A DNA stretch of 22,806 nt from assembly GCA_902826155.1 (NCBI GenBank), contig CADEDU010000010.1, positions 1 to 22,806 of the forward strand, given 5' to 3'. The notes beneath the pieces are model-generated. The model was given only the letters and a program-made list of their open reading frames with translations. It was not told the DNA's origin and searched no databases. How positions within the stretch are numbered: the first letter of the stretch is position 1; every line of letters begins with the position of its first letter. This DNA comes from an uncultured beta proteobacterium (lineage in GTDB: Bacteria > Pseudomonadota > Gammaproteobacteria > Burkholderiales > SG8-39). Below are positions 1 to 6,744 of the stretch, in pieces. The translations under genes and the position numbers were made by a program.

Positions 1-1
1 T

Positions 2-1459
2 CCGGTGCAAAGCACCTCGATTCCCGGCGTGGCCCAGCGCACCGGCGCCACCACGTACTACCTCGAGCTGTATCCGGCCAAGGCGAGCGAGCTGGGTGGC
101 AAGCGCCCTGTCCTCGCGCTCACGCCCTCGCCTGGTAATGTCGACGTGATGGTCGCCTCCGAGCTGATCGAAGCCGGCCGCGCGATGCAAAACGGCTTCG
201 TGTCGCCGGAGCGCACCACGCTGGTCGCCTCCACGCATCGGATCTACACGACGCTGGAAAAGATGCACATGGCCGACGGTCGCATCGACGGCGATCGCAT
301 CGCCAAGGCGGCGCGGACGCTGGCCAAGCGCACCGCTCTGTTCGACATGCAGGCGATCGCACAGAGTTCAGGCACGGTGATCAACGCCGTGCTGTTCGGC
401 GCGGTGGCGGGCTCGGGCGCACTGCCGTTGTCGAAAGCGGACTGCGAAGCGGCGATACGCGACGCGGGCAAGGGCGTCGAGGGCAGCCTCAAGGGGTTCG
501 AGCTCGGCTACAAGCACGCGGCCGGCGAGCTGCAACCGCCAGCGCCCGAAGAGGTGAAGCGTCTGCGCGGCACGCCGGTCGAGCGGGTGCGCGCGAGCTT
601 TCCCGCCGAGACGCATCGGATGCTCGAAGAAGGTGTGGCGCGTGTCACCGATTTCCAGGACAAGGACTACGCGAATCTCTATCTCGACCGCCTCGAGCCG
701 ATTGCAAAGCTCGAGAAGGAACTCGGTGGTGGCGCGCTCGGCTACATGCTCACCAACGAGACCGCGCGATTTCTCGCGCTATGGATGAGCTATGAGGACG
801 TCATCCGGGTCGCCGATCTGAAGACGCGCAAGAGCCGCATCGATCGCGTGCGCGGCGAAGTCTTGGCCAAGCCGCACGAGCCGGTGCACATCGTCGAGTT
901 CCTCAAACCGGGCGTCGAGGAAGTCGCCGCGGTGCTGCCGCCAGGGCCGTCGCGCTCGCTGGTCAGGTGGGCGCAGAAGAACGGCAAGATGGACACGCTC
1001 AACAAGGGCATGTACATCAAGACCACCGGCCTCAGCGGTTTTCTCATGCTGCGCACGCTGGCGGTGATGCGCCCATGGCGTCGACGCACCGCGCGTTATC
1101 AGGAAGAGCAGGCGCTGATCGAGCGCTGGCTCGGCGCGATCAAAGGTGCGGCCGCACGCAGCCTGAACCTCGCCACCGAGATCGCCCTGTGCGGCCGACT
1201 CATCAAGGGATACGGCGAGACGCACCGCCGTGGCAAGCAGAACTTCCTGCGCATCCTCGATACGCTGGTCGAGGGCGGCAAGGTCGCCAGCGATGCCGAC
1301 CGGGTGATCGCGATTCGCGGCGCACGTGAAGCGGCGCTCGCCGATCCCGAGGGGCGCAAGCTCGAAGGTTCGTTGGCCACGCACGGTATTGCGCCGTTGC
1401 CGCCGCAGCCCAAGCCGATTCATTTCTTTCGGAAGAAGCCAGCGGTCAAGCGGATATAG
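2..1459 (+). CDS. iorB: Indolepyruvate ferredoxin oxidoreductase beta subunit family (IorB), 5'-truncated by the window edge
   Basis: Partner subunit of the thiamine-dependent enzyme that oxidatively decarboxylates aryl-pyruvates to acyl-CoA with ferredoxin reduction. The visible 485 residues open in the middle of the gamma-type domain with a GVAQRTGATTYY motif, which in this family lies about 40 residues from the N-terminus. The true start is therefore outside the window and the in-frame GTG at position 5 is not it. The C-terminal half, from about residue 250, is the long extension typical of the roughly 500-residue proteobacterial IorB proteins rather than the short archaeal form. The last codons (AVKRI and the TAG stop) lie inside the first copy of the duplicated hairpin element. 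The matching alpha subunit is not adjacent: an iorA lies 5.3 kb downstream on the same strand. Family assignment is firm; the substrate is not determined. Confidence 0.88.
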   Translation, partial: PVQSTSIPGVAQRTGATTYYLELYPAKASELGGKRPVLALTPSPGNVDVMVASELIEAGRAMQNGFVSPERTTLVASTHRIYTTLEKMHMADGRIDGDRIAKAARTLAKRTALFDMQAIAQSSGTVINAVLFGAVAGSGALPLSKADCEAAIRDAGKGVEGSLKGFELGYKHAAGELQPPAPEEVKRLRGTPVERVRASFPAETHRMLEEGVARVTDFQDKDYANLYLDRLEPIAKLEKELGGGALGYMLTNETARFLALWMSYEDVIRVADLKTRKSRIDRVRGEVLAKPHEPVHIVEFLKPGVEEVAAVLPPGPSRSLVRWAQKNGKMDTLNKGMYIKTTGLSGFLMLRTLAVMRPWRRRTARYQEEQALIERWLGAIKGAAARSLNLATEIALCGRLIKGYGETHRRGKQNFLRILDTLVEGGKVASDADRVIAIRGAREAALADPEGRKLEGSLATHGIAPLPPQPKPIHFFRKKPAVKRI

Positions 1460-1638
1460 GAGGGGCCCCGATCACTCGATCGGGGATCCGGCCGCGCTGA
1501 CCGCTGGGGCCGCCGACAGACCTGCCTTCGTTCAGTGGGGATCGATAGGAGGCGGCGGTCAAGCGGATATAGGAGGGGCCCCGATCGCTCCGTGATCGGG
1601 GATCCGGCCGCGCTGACCGCTGGGGCCGCCGACAGACC
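1442..1638. repeat. Two tandem copies of an 81-84 bp hairpin element
   Basis: Copy 1 is 1442-1522 and copy 2 is 1555-1638 (offset 113 bp), separated by a 32-bp spacer. The copies are identical over the left 32 and right 45 bases and differ only in the hairpin loop: ACTC at 1474-1477 versus GCTCCGT at 1587-1593. Each has a central 8-bp perfect stem, CCCCGATC/GATCGGGG (1466-1473 with 1478-1485; 1579-1586 with 1594-1601). An outer stem AGCGGTCA/TGACCGCT (1441-1448 with 1498-1505) is complete in copy 1 and one base shorter in copy 2. The element sits between the convergent iorB and Bug receptor genes and includes the iorB stop codon. It may be a duplicated bidirectional terminator or a REP-like element; there is no T-tract. 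Confidence 0.9.
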
Positions 1639-1645
1639 ATCCGCA

Positions 1646-2641
1646 TCACTCGTCACTCACGAACCCGGACGCCTTCACCACCGGCGCCCACATGCGATGC
1701 TCGGCCTGAACCTGTCGCGCGGTTTCTTCCGGTGACAGCGCCGGCACCGGCTCGATCATCTGCTTGGCGAACGCGTCGATCATCTCCGGCGTCTTGAGTG
1801 CATCACGCAGCGCAGCGTTCAGCTTCGCGACGATGTCGGGTGGTGTCTTCGCGGGCACGAACACGCCGACCCAGTCTTTCACGTCGATCTCCGCATAGCC
1901 CGCTTCCTTCATGGTCGGCACATCGGGCAGCACCGACGAGCGTTGCGCCCCACTGATTGCGAGCGCGCGCACCTTGCCCGCCCGATACTGCGACACCATC
2001 GTCGGCGGCGTCATGAAAGCGAAAGGAATCTGTCCGCCGAGAATCGCCTGCAACGACGGTCCTCCACCCTTGAACGGCACGTGCGTCATCTCGACGTTGG
2101 CCGATCGCGCGAGCATGACGCCGGTGAAATGCAGTGTCGACCCGGCAGCAGACGTGCCATACGAGGCGAGGTTCGGATTGGCCTTGGCCCAGCGCATCGC
2201 CTCGGGCACGGACTGGATCTCCGCCGGCAAGCCCGGCCCGGCCACCATCACCACCGGAAAGCTCCCCAGGATCATCACCGGCGCCAACTCGCGCAGCGGG
2301 TCGTACGAGAGCTTGCGATACACCAGCGGGTAGATCGTGATCATCGGGCTCGGCGTCACCAGCATCGTCGCGCCGTCGGGATCGGCGTTCTTGACCGCTT
2401 CGGCACCGATGCGTCCGCCCGCGCCGGGACGGTTGTCGACGATCACGCTCGGCGCATACGTGCCGCGCAATCGCTCGGCGAGTTGACGGGCCACAACATC
2501 GGACACACCCCCGGGCGGGAAGCCGATGACGATGCGTGCTGGCTTGGCGATGAGCTGCGCGCGTACCGGCTGCACCGATTCGACACCCAGGCCCAGCGCG
2601 ACAATCACCGCCGCGACCACCCCACGTCGTCCTGTCCTCAC
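1646..2641 (-). CDS. Bug-family (TctC-like) periplasmic tripartite tricarboxylate receptor, copy 1
   Basis: Extracytoplasmic solute-binding protein that captures small carboxylates in the periplasm, for a tripartite transporter or as a sensor. I start it at a GTG (2641) because GGGAGGAG lies 7 nt upstream; this gives 331 residues beginning MRTGRRG with a hydrophobic signal peptide ending at VRA-Q. A longer reading from 2692 adds 17 non-conserved residues. Family marks follow in order: RIVIGFPPGG near the mature N-terminus, NRPGAGG, the DG-T-L/V-T segment, HVPFKGGGP in the middle, and LPDVPTMKEAGY towards the C-terminus. No TctA/TctB membrane genes are nearby, which is usual for this expanded family. 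It converges on iorB across the duplicated hairpins and diverges from the DUF2189 gene. The ligand cannot be predicted. Confidence 0.92.
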   Translation of the reverse strand: MRTGRRGVVAAVIVALGLGVESVQPVRAQLIAKPARIVIGFPPGGVSDVVARQLAERLRGTYAPSVIVDNRPGAGGRIGAEAVKNADPDGATMLVTPSPMITIYPLVYRKLSYDPLRELAPVMILGSFPVVMVAGPGLPAEIQSVPEAMRWAKANPNLASYGTSAAGSTLHFTGVMLARSANVEMTHVPFKGGGPSLQAILGGQIPFAFMTPPTMVSQYRAGKVRALAISGAQRSSVLPDVPTMKEAGYAEIDVKDWVGVFVPAKTPPDIVAKLNAALRDALKTPEMIDAFAKQMIEPVPALSPEETARQVQAEHRMWAPVVKASGFVSDE

Positions 2642-2648
2642 GTCTGTT

Positions 2649-2656
2649 CTCCTCCC
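2649..2656 (-). promoter_or_regulatory. Shine-Dalgarno that fixes the GTG start of the Bug receptor
   Basis: GGGAGGAG on the minus strand, 7 nt before the GTG at 2641. No comparable site precedes the upstream in-frame ATG at 2692, so the shorter protein is preferred. Confidence 0.75.
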
Positions 2657-2745
2657 GGCGATTGCGTCGGCGCGCCGTGGCAAGTGCTGCAACGATCGGT
2701 CGACCCGACGCTCTCACCCCGCTACACGCTGCACGGCGGGGCGAC

Positions 2746-2759
2746 TTGCGATAGATCAA
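2746..2759 (+). promoter_or_regulatory. Candidate FNR/ANR-type box upstream of the DUF2189 gene
   Basis: The 14-mer TTGCGATAGATCAA compares with the FNR consensus TTGAT-N4-ATCAA: the right half-site matches 5/5 and the left 3/5, with the correct 4-nt spacer. A -10-like TATATC lies at 2784-2789. A start of transcription near 2794-2796 would place the box centre at about -42 to -43, close to the class II FNR position of -41.5. The next good ribosome site and ATG on this strand belong to the DUF2189 gene at 2845. Sequence match only, so a moderate call. Confidence 0.4.
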
Positions 2760-2783
2760 ACGCATCGCGGTCGATGCCACGAC

Positions 2784-2789
2784 TATATC
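2784..2789 (+). promoter_or_regulatory. Possible -10 hexamer for the DUF2189 gene
   Basis: TATATC stands out in GC-rich surroundings and is placed as expected for activation from the FNR-like box at 2746-2759. No good -35 hexamer is seen, as is common for activator-dependent promoters. Confidence 0.3.
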
Positions 2790-2844
2790 CTGCGAGGTGT
2801 GCAGTTGGCGCATGCCTCGCGTCGACAAGCACAAGGAGGAGACC

Positions 2845-3645
2845 ATGACCGGCGATGCCTCATCGCGCCCATCCGGCGCCGGGCAATCAGCCCCACTACC
2901 GTTCGTTGCGCCCTGCAAGCGGCTGTCGGCGAGCGCGCCGCTGCAATGGGTCAAACGCGGCTGGCAGGATTTCAAGCGCGCGCCAGGGCCATCGCTCAGC
3001 TACGGCCTGGCAATCGTCGCGCTTTCTTGGATCGTGACAGGTGCGGGACTCAAGCTCGGCAGCTATTGGTCGGTGCTGATTCTGCTCTCGGGGTTCGTGT
3101 TCGTCGCGCCGGTGCTTGCGCTGGGGCTCTACTCCATCAGCCGTCAGCTCGGTCACGGGCAGGCACCGTCGCTCGCCCGCTGTTTCGGCGCGCAACGCAA
3201 GGCCCTCGGCACCGCGATGGTGTTCGCGCTAGTGCTGCTGATCGTGTTCCTGGTGTGGGCACGCGCCGGAGCGATGGTGCACGTGTTCTTTCCGATGAAG
3301 GCCAATCCGCCGTGGCAGCAGGTGGCGACCTTCTTTCTCATCGGTTCGGCGGTCGGGTCGATCTTCGCGCTGGTATCGTTCGCGGTCAGCGCGTTCTCGC
3401 TGCCGATGATCTGCGATCGGGAGGTCGATGCGGTCACCGCGATCGTCACCAGCGTGAACGCCGTGCTGCGCAACAAGCGTGCGATGATCGTGTGGGTTGC
3501 ACTGATCGTCGGCCTGACCGCGATCGGCTTCGCAACCGCGCTGCTCGGCTTGGCCGTCACGATCCCGCTGCTGGGCTACGCGACCTGGCACGGCTATCAG
3601 GAAACCATCGATGCCGGTGCGTGGCGTGTGAACGGGCCCACGTAG
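2845..3645 (+). CDS. DUF2189-family multi-pass membrane protein
   Basis: Predicted inner-membrane protein of unknown function, 266 residues. The start is the ATG at 2845, preceded by AGGAGG (2834-2839) at 5 nt; an in-frame ATG at 2797 lacks such a site. After a polar N-terminus of about 50 residues come roughly six hydrophobic segments. The stretch SLPMICDREVDA in the C-terminal half, followed by a Ser-Val-x-Ala-Val-Leu-x-N-type segment, is the typical DUF2189 signature. A possible FNR-type promoter lies upstream, which would link the gene to low-oxygen growth; this is inference. The next gene begins 56 bp downstream, so they may share a transcript. The family is recognised with good confidence; no biochemical role is claimed. 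Confidence 0.82.
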   Translation: MTGDASSRPSGAGQSAPLPFVAPCKRLSASAPLQWVKRGWQDFKRAPGPSLSYGLAIVALSWIVTGAGLKLGSYWSVLILLSGFVFVAPVLALGLYSISRQLGHGQAPSLARCFGAQRKALGTAMVFALVLLIVFLVWARAGAMVHVFFPMKANPPWQQVATFFLIGSAVGSIFALVSFAVSAFSLPMICDREVDAVTAIVTSVNAVLRNKRAMIVWVALIVGLTAIGFATALLGLAVTIPLLGYATWHGYQETIDAGAWRVNGPT

Positions 3646-3701
3646 AGCCAAGATAGAACCAGGGTAGCACCGGCAAAACTCAGTCTCCAAACGAAAGATC
3701 C

Positions 3702-4568
3702 ATGACGCCACCGACCGAACGCACCGTCCGTCCACGCCGCAGCTTCATCTTCTCACCTGGCCTGCGTCCGGAGATGTATCCGAAAGCGCTCGCGTGCGGC
3801 GCCGACATCGTATGCGTCGAACTCGAGGACGGCATCGCGCCCAAAGACAAGAACGAGGCGCGCCGACTTGCGCTCGGGCTGTTCAGCTCGCCGCAGGCCG
3901 ACGATGGCGTCGAGCGCATCGTCCGGATCAACTGCCTGCGTACCGCGTTCGGCCTGGCCGATGTGCAGGCGATCCTCGCTACCGACTCGCCGCCGCCCGC
4001 GCTGATGCTGCCCAAGGTGAAAGCGCCCGAGGAAATCATCGCATTGGATGACCTGCTGAGCGAGCGCGGGCACCAGACCCGGCTGCATATCATCATCGAG
4101 ACCAACGCGGCGCTCGAGGCGGCCTACGACATCGCGCACTGCAGTCCGCGCATCGAGGCGCTGTTCTTCGGCGGGGTCGACATGGCGGCCGATCTGCGCT
4201 GCAAGAACGCATGGGAGCCGCTGCTCTATGCGCGCTCACGCGTCGTGCATGCCGCGGCGAGCGCGGGCATCGACGCCATCGACGTGCCCTATCTCGATCT
4301 CAACGATCTCGACGGCATGAAGCGCGAGGCGCAACTGGCGCGCGACCTGGGCTTCAGCGGCAAGGGCTCGATCCATCCCAAGCAGATTCCGCCGCTGAAC
4401 GAAGTGTTCTCGCCCGACGCGGCCATGGTCGCTTACGCAAAGCGGATCGTCGCTGCGTTCGCCGAGGCCGACACCGGCCTGGTGCTGGTCGACGGCAAGC
4501 TGATCGAGCGGCCGGTGCTACGCGACATGCATCGGATCCTTGCAGTGGCGGCGCGGGTAGGATCGTAG
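3702..4568 (+). CDS. HpcH/HpaI aldolase/citrate lyase family protein (CitE-like CoA-ester lyase)
   Basis: Probable Mg-dependent C-C lyase of the CitE/malyl-CoA lyase type, cleaving or forming a 3-hydroxyacyl-CoA such as malyl- or citramalyl-CoA. It has 288 residues, the normal stand-alone length. Visible marks are FSPGLRPEM near residue 17, VELEDGIAP at 39-47, substrate-carboxylate Arg in VRIN (R75), LMLPKV at 101-106, Mg ligands E133 (in IIIET) and D160 (in GGVDMAADL), and GKGSIHPKQI at 220-229. No citrate lyase alpha, gamma or CitC/CitX genes are near, which argues against a classical citrate lyase complex. It precedes an AhpD-like/thioredoxin pair. The exact acyl-CoA cannot be read from sequence. 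Confidence 0.9.
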   Translation: MTPPTERTVRPRRSFIFSPGLRPEMYPKALACGADIVCVELEDGIAPKDKNEARRLALGLFSSPQADDGVERIVRINCLRTAFGLADVQAILATDSPPPALMLPKVKAPEEIIALDDLLSERGHQTRLHIIIETNAALEAAYDIAHCSPRIEALFFGGVDMAADLRCKNAWEPLLYARSRVVHAAASAGIDAIDVPYLDLNDLDGMKREAQLARDLGFSGKGSIHPKQIPPLNEVFSPDAAMVAYAKRIVAAFAEADTGLVLVDGKLIERPVLRDMHRILAVAARVGS

Positions 4569-4663
4569 GGCCGTCACCCGACAACCCCGTTTGATGAACC
4601 GAATGTCGGCCGGTGAGCATCCCGGATCGATCGACTGACCGTCTGAATCGCGGAGCAATAGCA

Positions 4664-5284
4664 ATGGGCCAATGGAGCCGGAAGGATCATCCCGAACCCT
4701 TCATCGATCTGGTGCCACCCGAGCAGGCAACGGGCGCGCGCAAGACCTTGTACGACGCGCTCGAACGGGTGCGCGGCAAGGGCAAGGTGTCGAACCTGTT
4801 CAAGGCGTACTCGGCGTTTCCGGCGCTGGGGATGGCCAACTTCGAGCGGCTCAACGTCCTGCTCACGAAGGGCACGCTCACGGTGAAGTTCAAGGAAGCG
4901 GTGATGACCGCGCTCGCCGAGATCAATCGATGCGACTACTGCGTGTCGTTCCATGCCACGTCGATGAAGGCGGCCGGCGCCACCGACGAGCAGGTGCAGG
5001 CAGCCCTGCGTTTCGATCCGCGGGGGATCGGGCTGTCGAACAAGGAGCAGGCGTTGTTCGAATACGCGCTGAAGGCCAACGGCGACCCGCACGGCATCAC
5101 GCCGGACGATCTGGCGCCGCTGCGTACCGTTGGCGCGACCGATGGCGAGATCGTCGAGGCGCTGGAGACGGTGAACACCGGCAACGCGTTCAACCTGATC
5201 AACGGCGCGTTGAACGTCGGTGCCGACGATTTTCTCGGCGGCTACCTGAAGGAGCGCGGCGAGGCGTGGGCTGCCGAACGATGA
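4664..5284 (+). CDS. Carboxymuconolactone decarboxylase/AhpD-like family protein
   Basis: Alpha-helical CMD-fold protein of 206 residues carrying the AhpD redox motif. C90-x2-C93-x3-H97, with E78 twelve residues before C90, matches the spacing of M. tuberculosis AhpD (E118, C130, C133, H137); the His at AhpD position 132 is Tyr (Y92) here. The start is the ATG at 4664 with GGAG 8 nt upstream, preferred over an upstream GTG at 4613. AhpD-type proteins act as thiol peroxidases or reductants of AhpC. No AhpC is in the window, but the stop codon overlaps the start of a thioredoxin-like gene (ATGA, 5281-5284), so the two are likely made together and may exchange electrons. The substrate is unknown; a non-redox decarboxylase role is less likely given the intact Cys pair. 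Confidence 0.85.
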   Translation: MGQWSRKDHPEPFIDLVPPEQATGARKTLYDALERVRGKGKVSNLFKAYSAFPALGMANFERLNVLLTKGTLTVKFKEAVMTALAEINRCDYCVSFHATSMKAAGATDEQVQAALRFDPRGIGLSNKEQALFEYALKANGDPHGITPDDLAPLRTVGATDGEIVEALETVNTGNAFNLINGALNVGADDFLGGYLKERGEAWAAER

Positions 5285-5625
5285 GCCGCGCACCGCTCGC
5301 CCTCGTCGGCTCGAACGCCGAGCTCGACGGCCTGATCGCCGGTGAGGTTCCGCTCCTGGTGACGTTCACCGGGCCCAAGTGCATCATCTGCCGGCAGCTT
5401 GCGCCGATGCTCACCGTCGTCGTGAACGAGGCCGGCGCGGCACTGGCATCGGCCAAGGTCGACGCCGAGGCGCTCCCCGACATCGCCGAACGCTTCGAGA
5501 TTCGATCGCTGCCCACGACCATGCTGTTCCGCGATGGCCGGCTCACCGATCGCTTCAGCGGATTCGCCACCGCCGGCCGACTGCGCCAATGGCTGGCTTC
5601 GCAAGGCGTCGCGCTCGCAAGCTGA
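5281..5625 (+). CDS. Thioredoxin-like protein with a variant KCIIC active site
   Basis: Small cytoplasmic thioredoxin-fold protein of 114 residues with no signal peptide. The strand VPLLVTFTGPKC leads into C34-I-I-C37 followed by RQLAP, aligned with the WCGPCR..AP of thioredoxin, so Trp and Gly-Pro are replaced. The cis-Pro loop is present (SLPTT, P78), followed by MLFRDG and a final helix. Loss of the WCGPC sequence should alter redox potential and partner choice. Its ATG overlaps the stop of the AhpD-like gene by 4 bp, indicating translational coupling. I infer that it reduces the AhpD-like Cys pair or a nearby enzyme; the sequence does not prove this. Confidence 0.85.
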   Translation: MSRAPLALVGSNAELDGLIAGEVPLLVTFTGPKCIICRQLAPMLTVVVNEAGAALASAKVDAEALPDIAERFEIRSLPTTMLFRDGRLTDRFSGFATAGRLRQWLASQGVALAS

Positions 5626-5660
5626 TCACCGCTCACATCACAACGAACGAGGACCCGACC

Positions 5661-6050
5661 ATGCTCGAAATCAATCTGCACACCGCCCCTGACGCGCCAA
5701 ATCCGCCCGGCCCGTTTTCGCACGCCGCCTCGGTGGGCGAATGGGTGTTTTCGTCGGGGATGGGCGGGCTCGATCCCAAGACCGGTCAAGTCGTTTCCGA
5801 CGACGTGATCGAGCAGACCGAGCAGGCGATCACCAATACCGAGCGCATCCTGGCTGCGGCCGGTTGCACGCTGAAGGATGTCGTCAAAGCCGTGCTCTAT
5901 CTCACCGACATGCAGGACTACTCGCGCGTCAACGCGGTCTACGAGAAACGCTTCGCGCCGCACAAGCCGGCACGCACATGCGTGGCCGTGTCGGGGCTGC
6001 CGGTGCGCGAGCGCATGAAGCTCGATACGGTGGCGATTCGCAGGAAGTAA
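5661..6050 (+). CDS. RidA (YjgF/YER057c/UK114) family protein, copy 1
   Basis: Probable enamine/imine deaminase that hydrolyses reactive 2-aminoacrylate-like intermediates to 2-oxoacids and ammonia. It has 129 residues, the family's usual size. The ATG follows GAGGA (5649-5653) at 7 nt. It has PPGPFSHA near the N-terminus, VFSSGMGGLDP, and PARTCVAV with R105, the arginine (same number in E. coli RidA) that binds the substrate carboxylate. The segment after it (SGLPVRERMKLD) differs from the E. coli protein, so activity may be specialised. It follows the thioredoxin-like gene by 35 bp and may be the last gene of that set; it converges on the NnrU-family gene. Confidence 0.9.
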   Translation: MLEINLHTAPDAPNPPGPFSHAASVGEWVFSSGMGGLDPKTGQVVSDDVIEQTEQAITNTERILAAAGCTLKDVVKAVLYLTDMQDYSRVNAVYEKRFAPHKPARTCVAVSGLPVRERMKLDTVAIRRK

Positions 6051-6103
6051 GGGCGCGCAGATCGGCGACGAGCGCGCGGCTTGAGTCAGCGTGCGCGAAC
6101 CGA

Positions 6104-6679
6104 TCAGAACGGCCGCACGCCGATCCACCACGCGTGCAGATACAGCGCGAACACCGACCAGCCGACGGCGCCGATCATCACTGCAGTCACATCGCGTGAC
6201 ACCGGCCCTTTGATGTAGACCGTTCCCGCCGCGCGATCGCGGCGCCGCGCCGCGATGTAGTCGGCGATCGCCCAGACGAGAAACCCGCCGAACAGCAACA
6301 AGTCCGCGAGCGTGCCGTTGGCGAGCAGGTGCGCGAACGCCCACGTCTTGACACCAGCCACCATCGGATGCCCGACGGCCGCCTTGATGCGGGTTTGCGG
6401 CACGTAGGCCGCGACGATCAGGATGAATGCCACGAGCGTCAGCAGCGAGGCGAGGTGCCGCGTCCACAGCGGCGGATTCCACAGGACGGTTGGGGCGGCG
6501 CGCGCTTCGCCATAGCCCCACACGATCAACGCAAAGCCCACGATCGCGATCACCGAGTAGATGCCCTTCCAGGTCATCTCACCCAGCCGCGCGATCTGCC
6601 GGGTGCGCCAGCCTTCGGCGACGATGCGCACGGAATGCGCGCCGAGAAACACGATGAGACCGAGGATGAGGATGGTCAT
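6104..6679 (-). CDS. NnrU-family membrane protein
   Basis: Integral membrane protein, 191 residues with about six hydrophobic segments. NnrU was named from the nitrite/nitric oxide reductase regulatory region of denitrifiers, and relatives include the methyltransferase-like isoprenylcysteine family; the molecular role here is not known. I start it at 6679 (MTILILGLIVFLGAHS), which matches the usual NnrU N-terminus; the ATG at 6703 adds eight residues. Family marks include GAHSVRI, a LWNPP-W motif in the middle and GHPM followed by HLLANG. It is transcribed divergently from iorA with only 65 bp between starts, so both promoters must lie in that gap. Confidence 0.85.
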   Translation of the reverse strand: MTILILGLIVFLGAHSVRIVAEGWRTRQIARLGEMTWKGIYSVIAIVGFALIVWGYGEARAAPTVLWNPPLWTRHLASLLTLVAFILIVAAYVPQTRIKAAVGHPMVAGVKTWAFAHLLANGTLADLLLFGGFLVWAIADYIAARRRDRAAGTVYIKGPVSRDVTAVMIGAVGWSVFALYLHAWWIGVRPF

Positions 6680-6744
6680 GGAGGTACCCGCCGAGACGTA
6701 CATGCAGTAGTCTCGCGCCTCGCCCCTGCAATCGCAACCACGCC

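Noticed and set aside
1466..1601. Hairpins considered as an integron attC site or insertion-sequence ends
   Set aside because: There is no integrase or transposase, no attC core sites and no target-site duplication that I can see.
1803..2975. 390-codon open frame on the minus strand
   Set aside because: It overlaps the Bug receptor in another frame and runs into the DUF2189 gene; no domain is visible.
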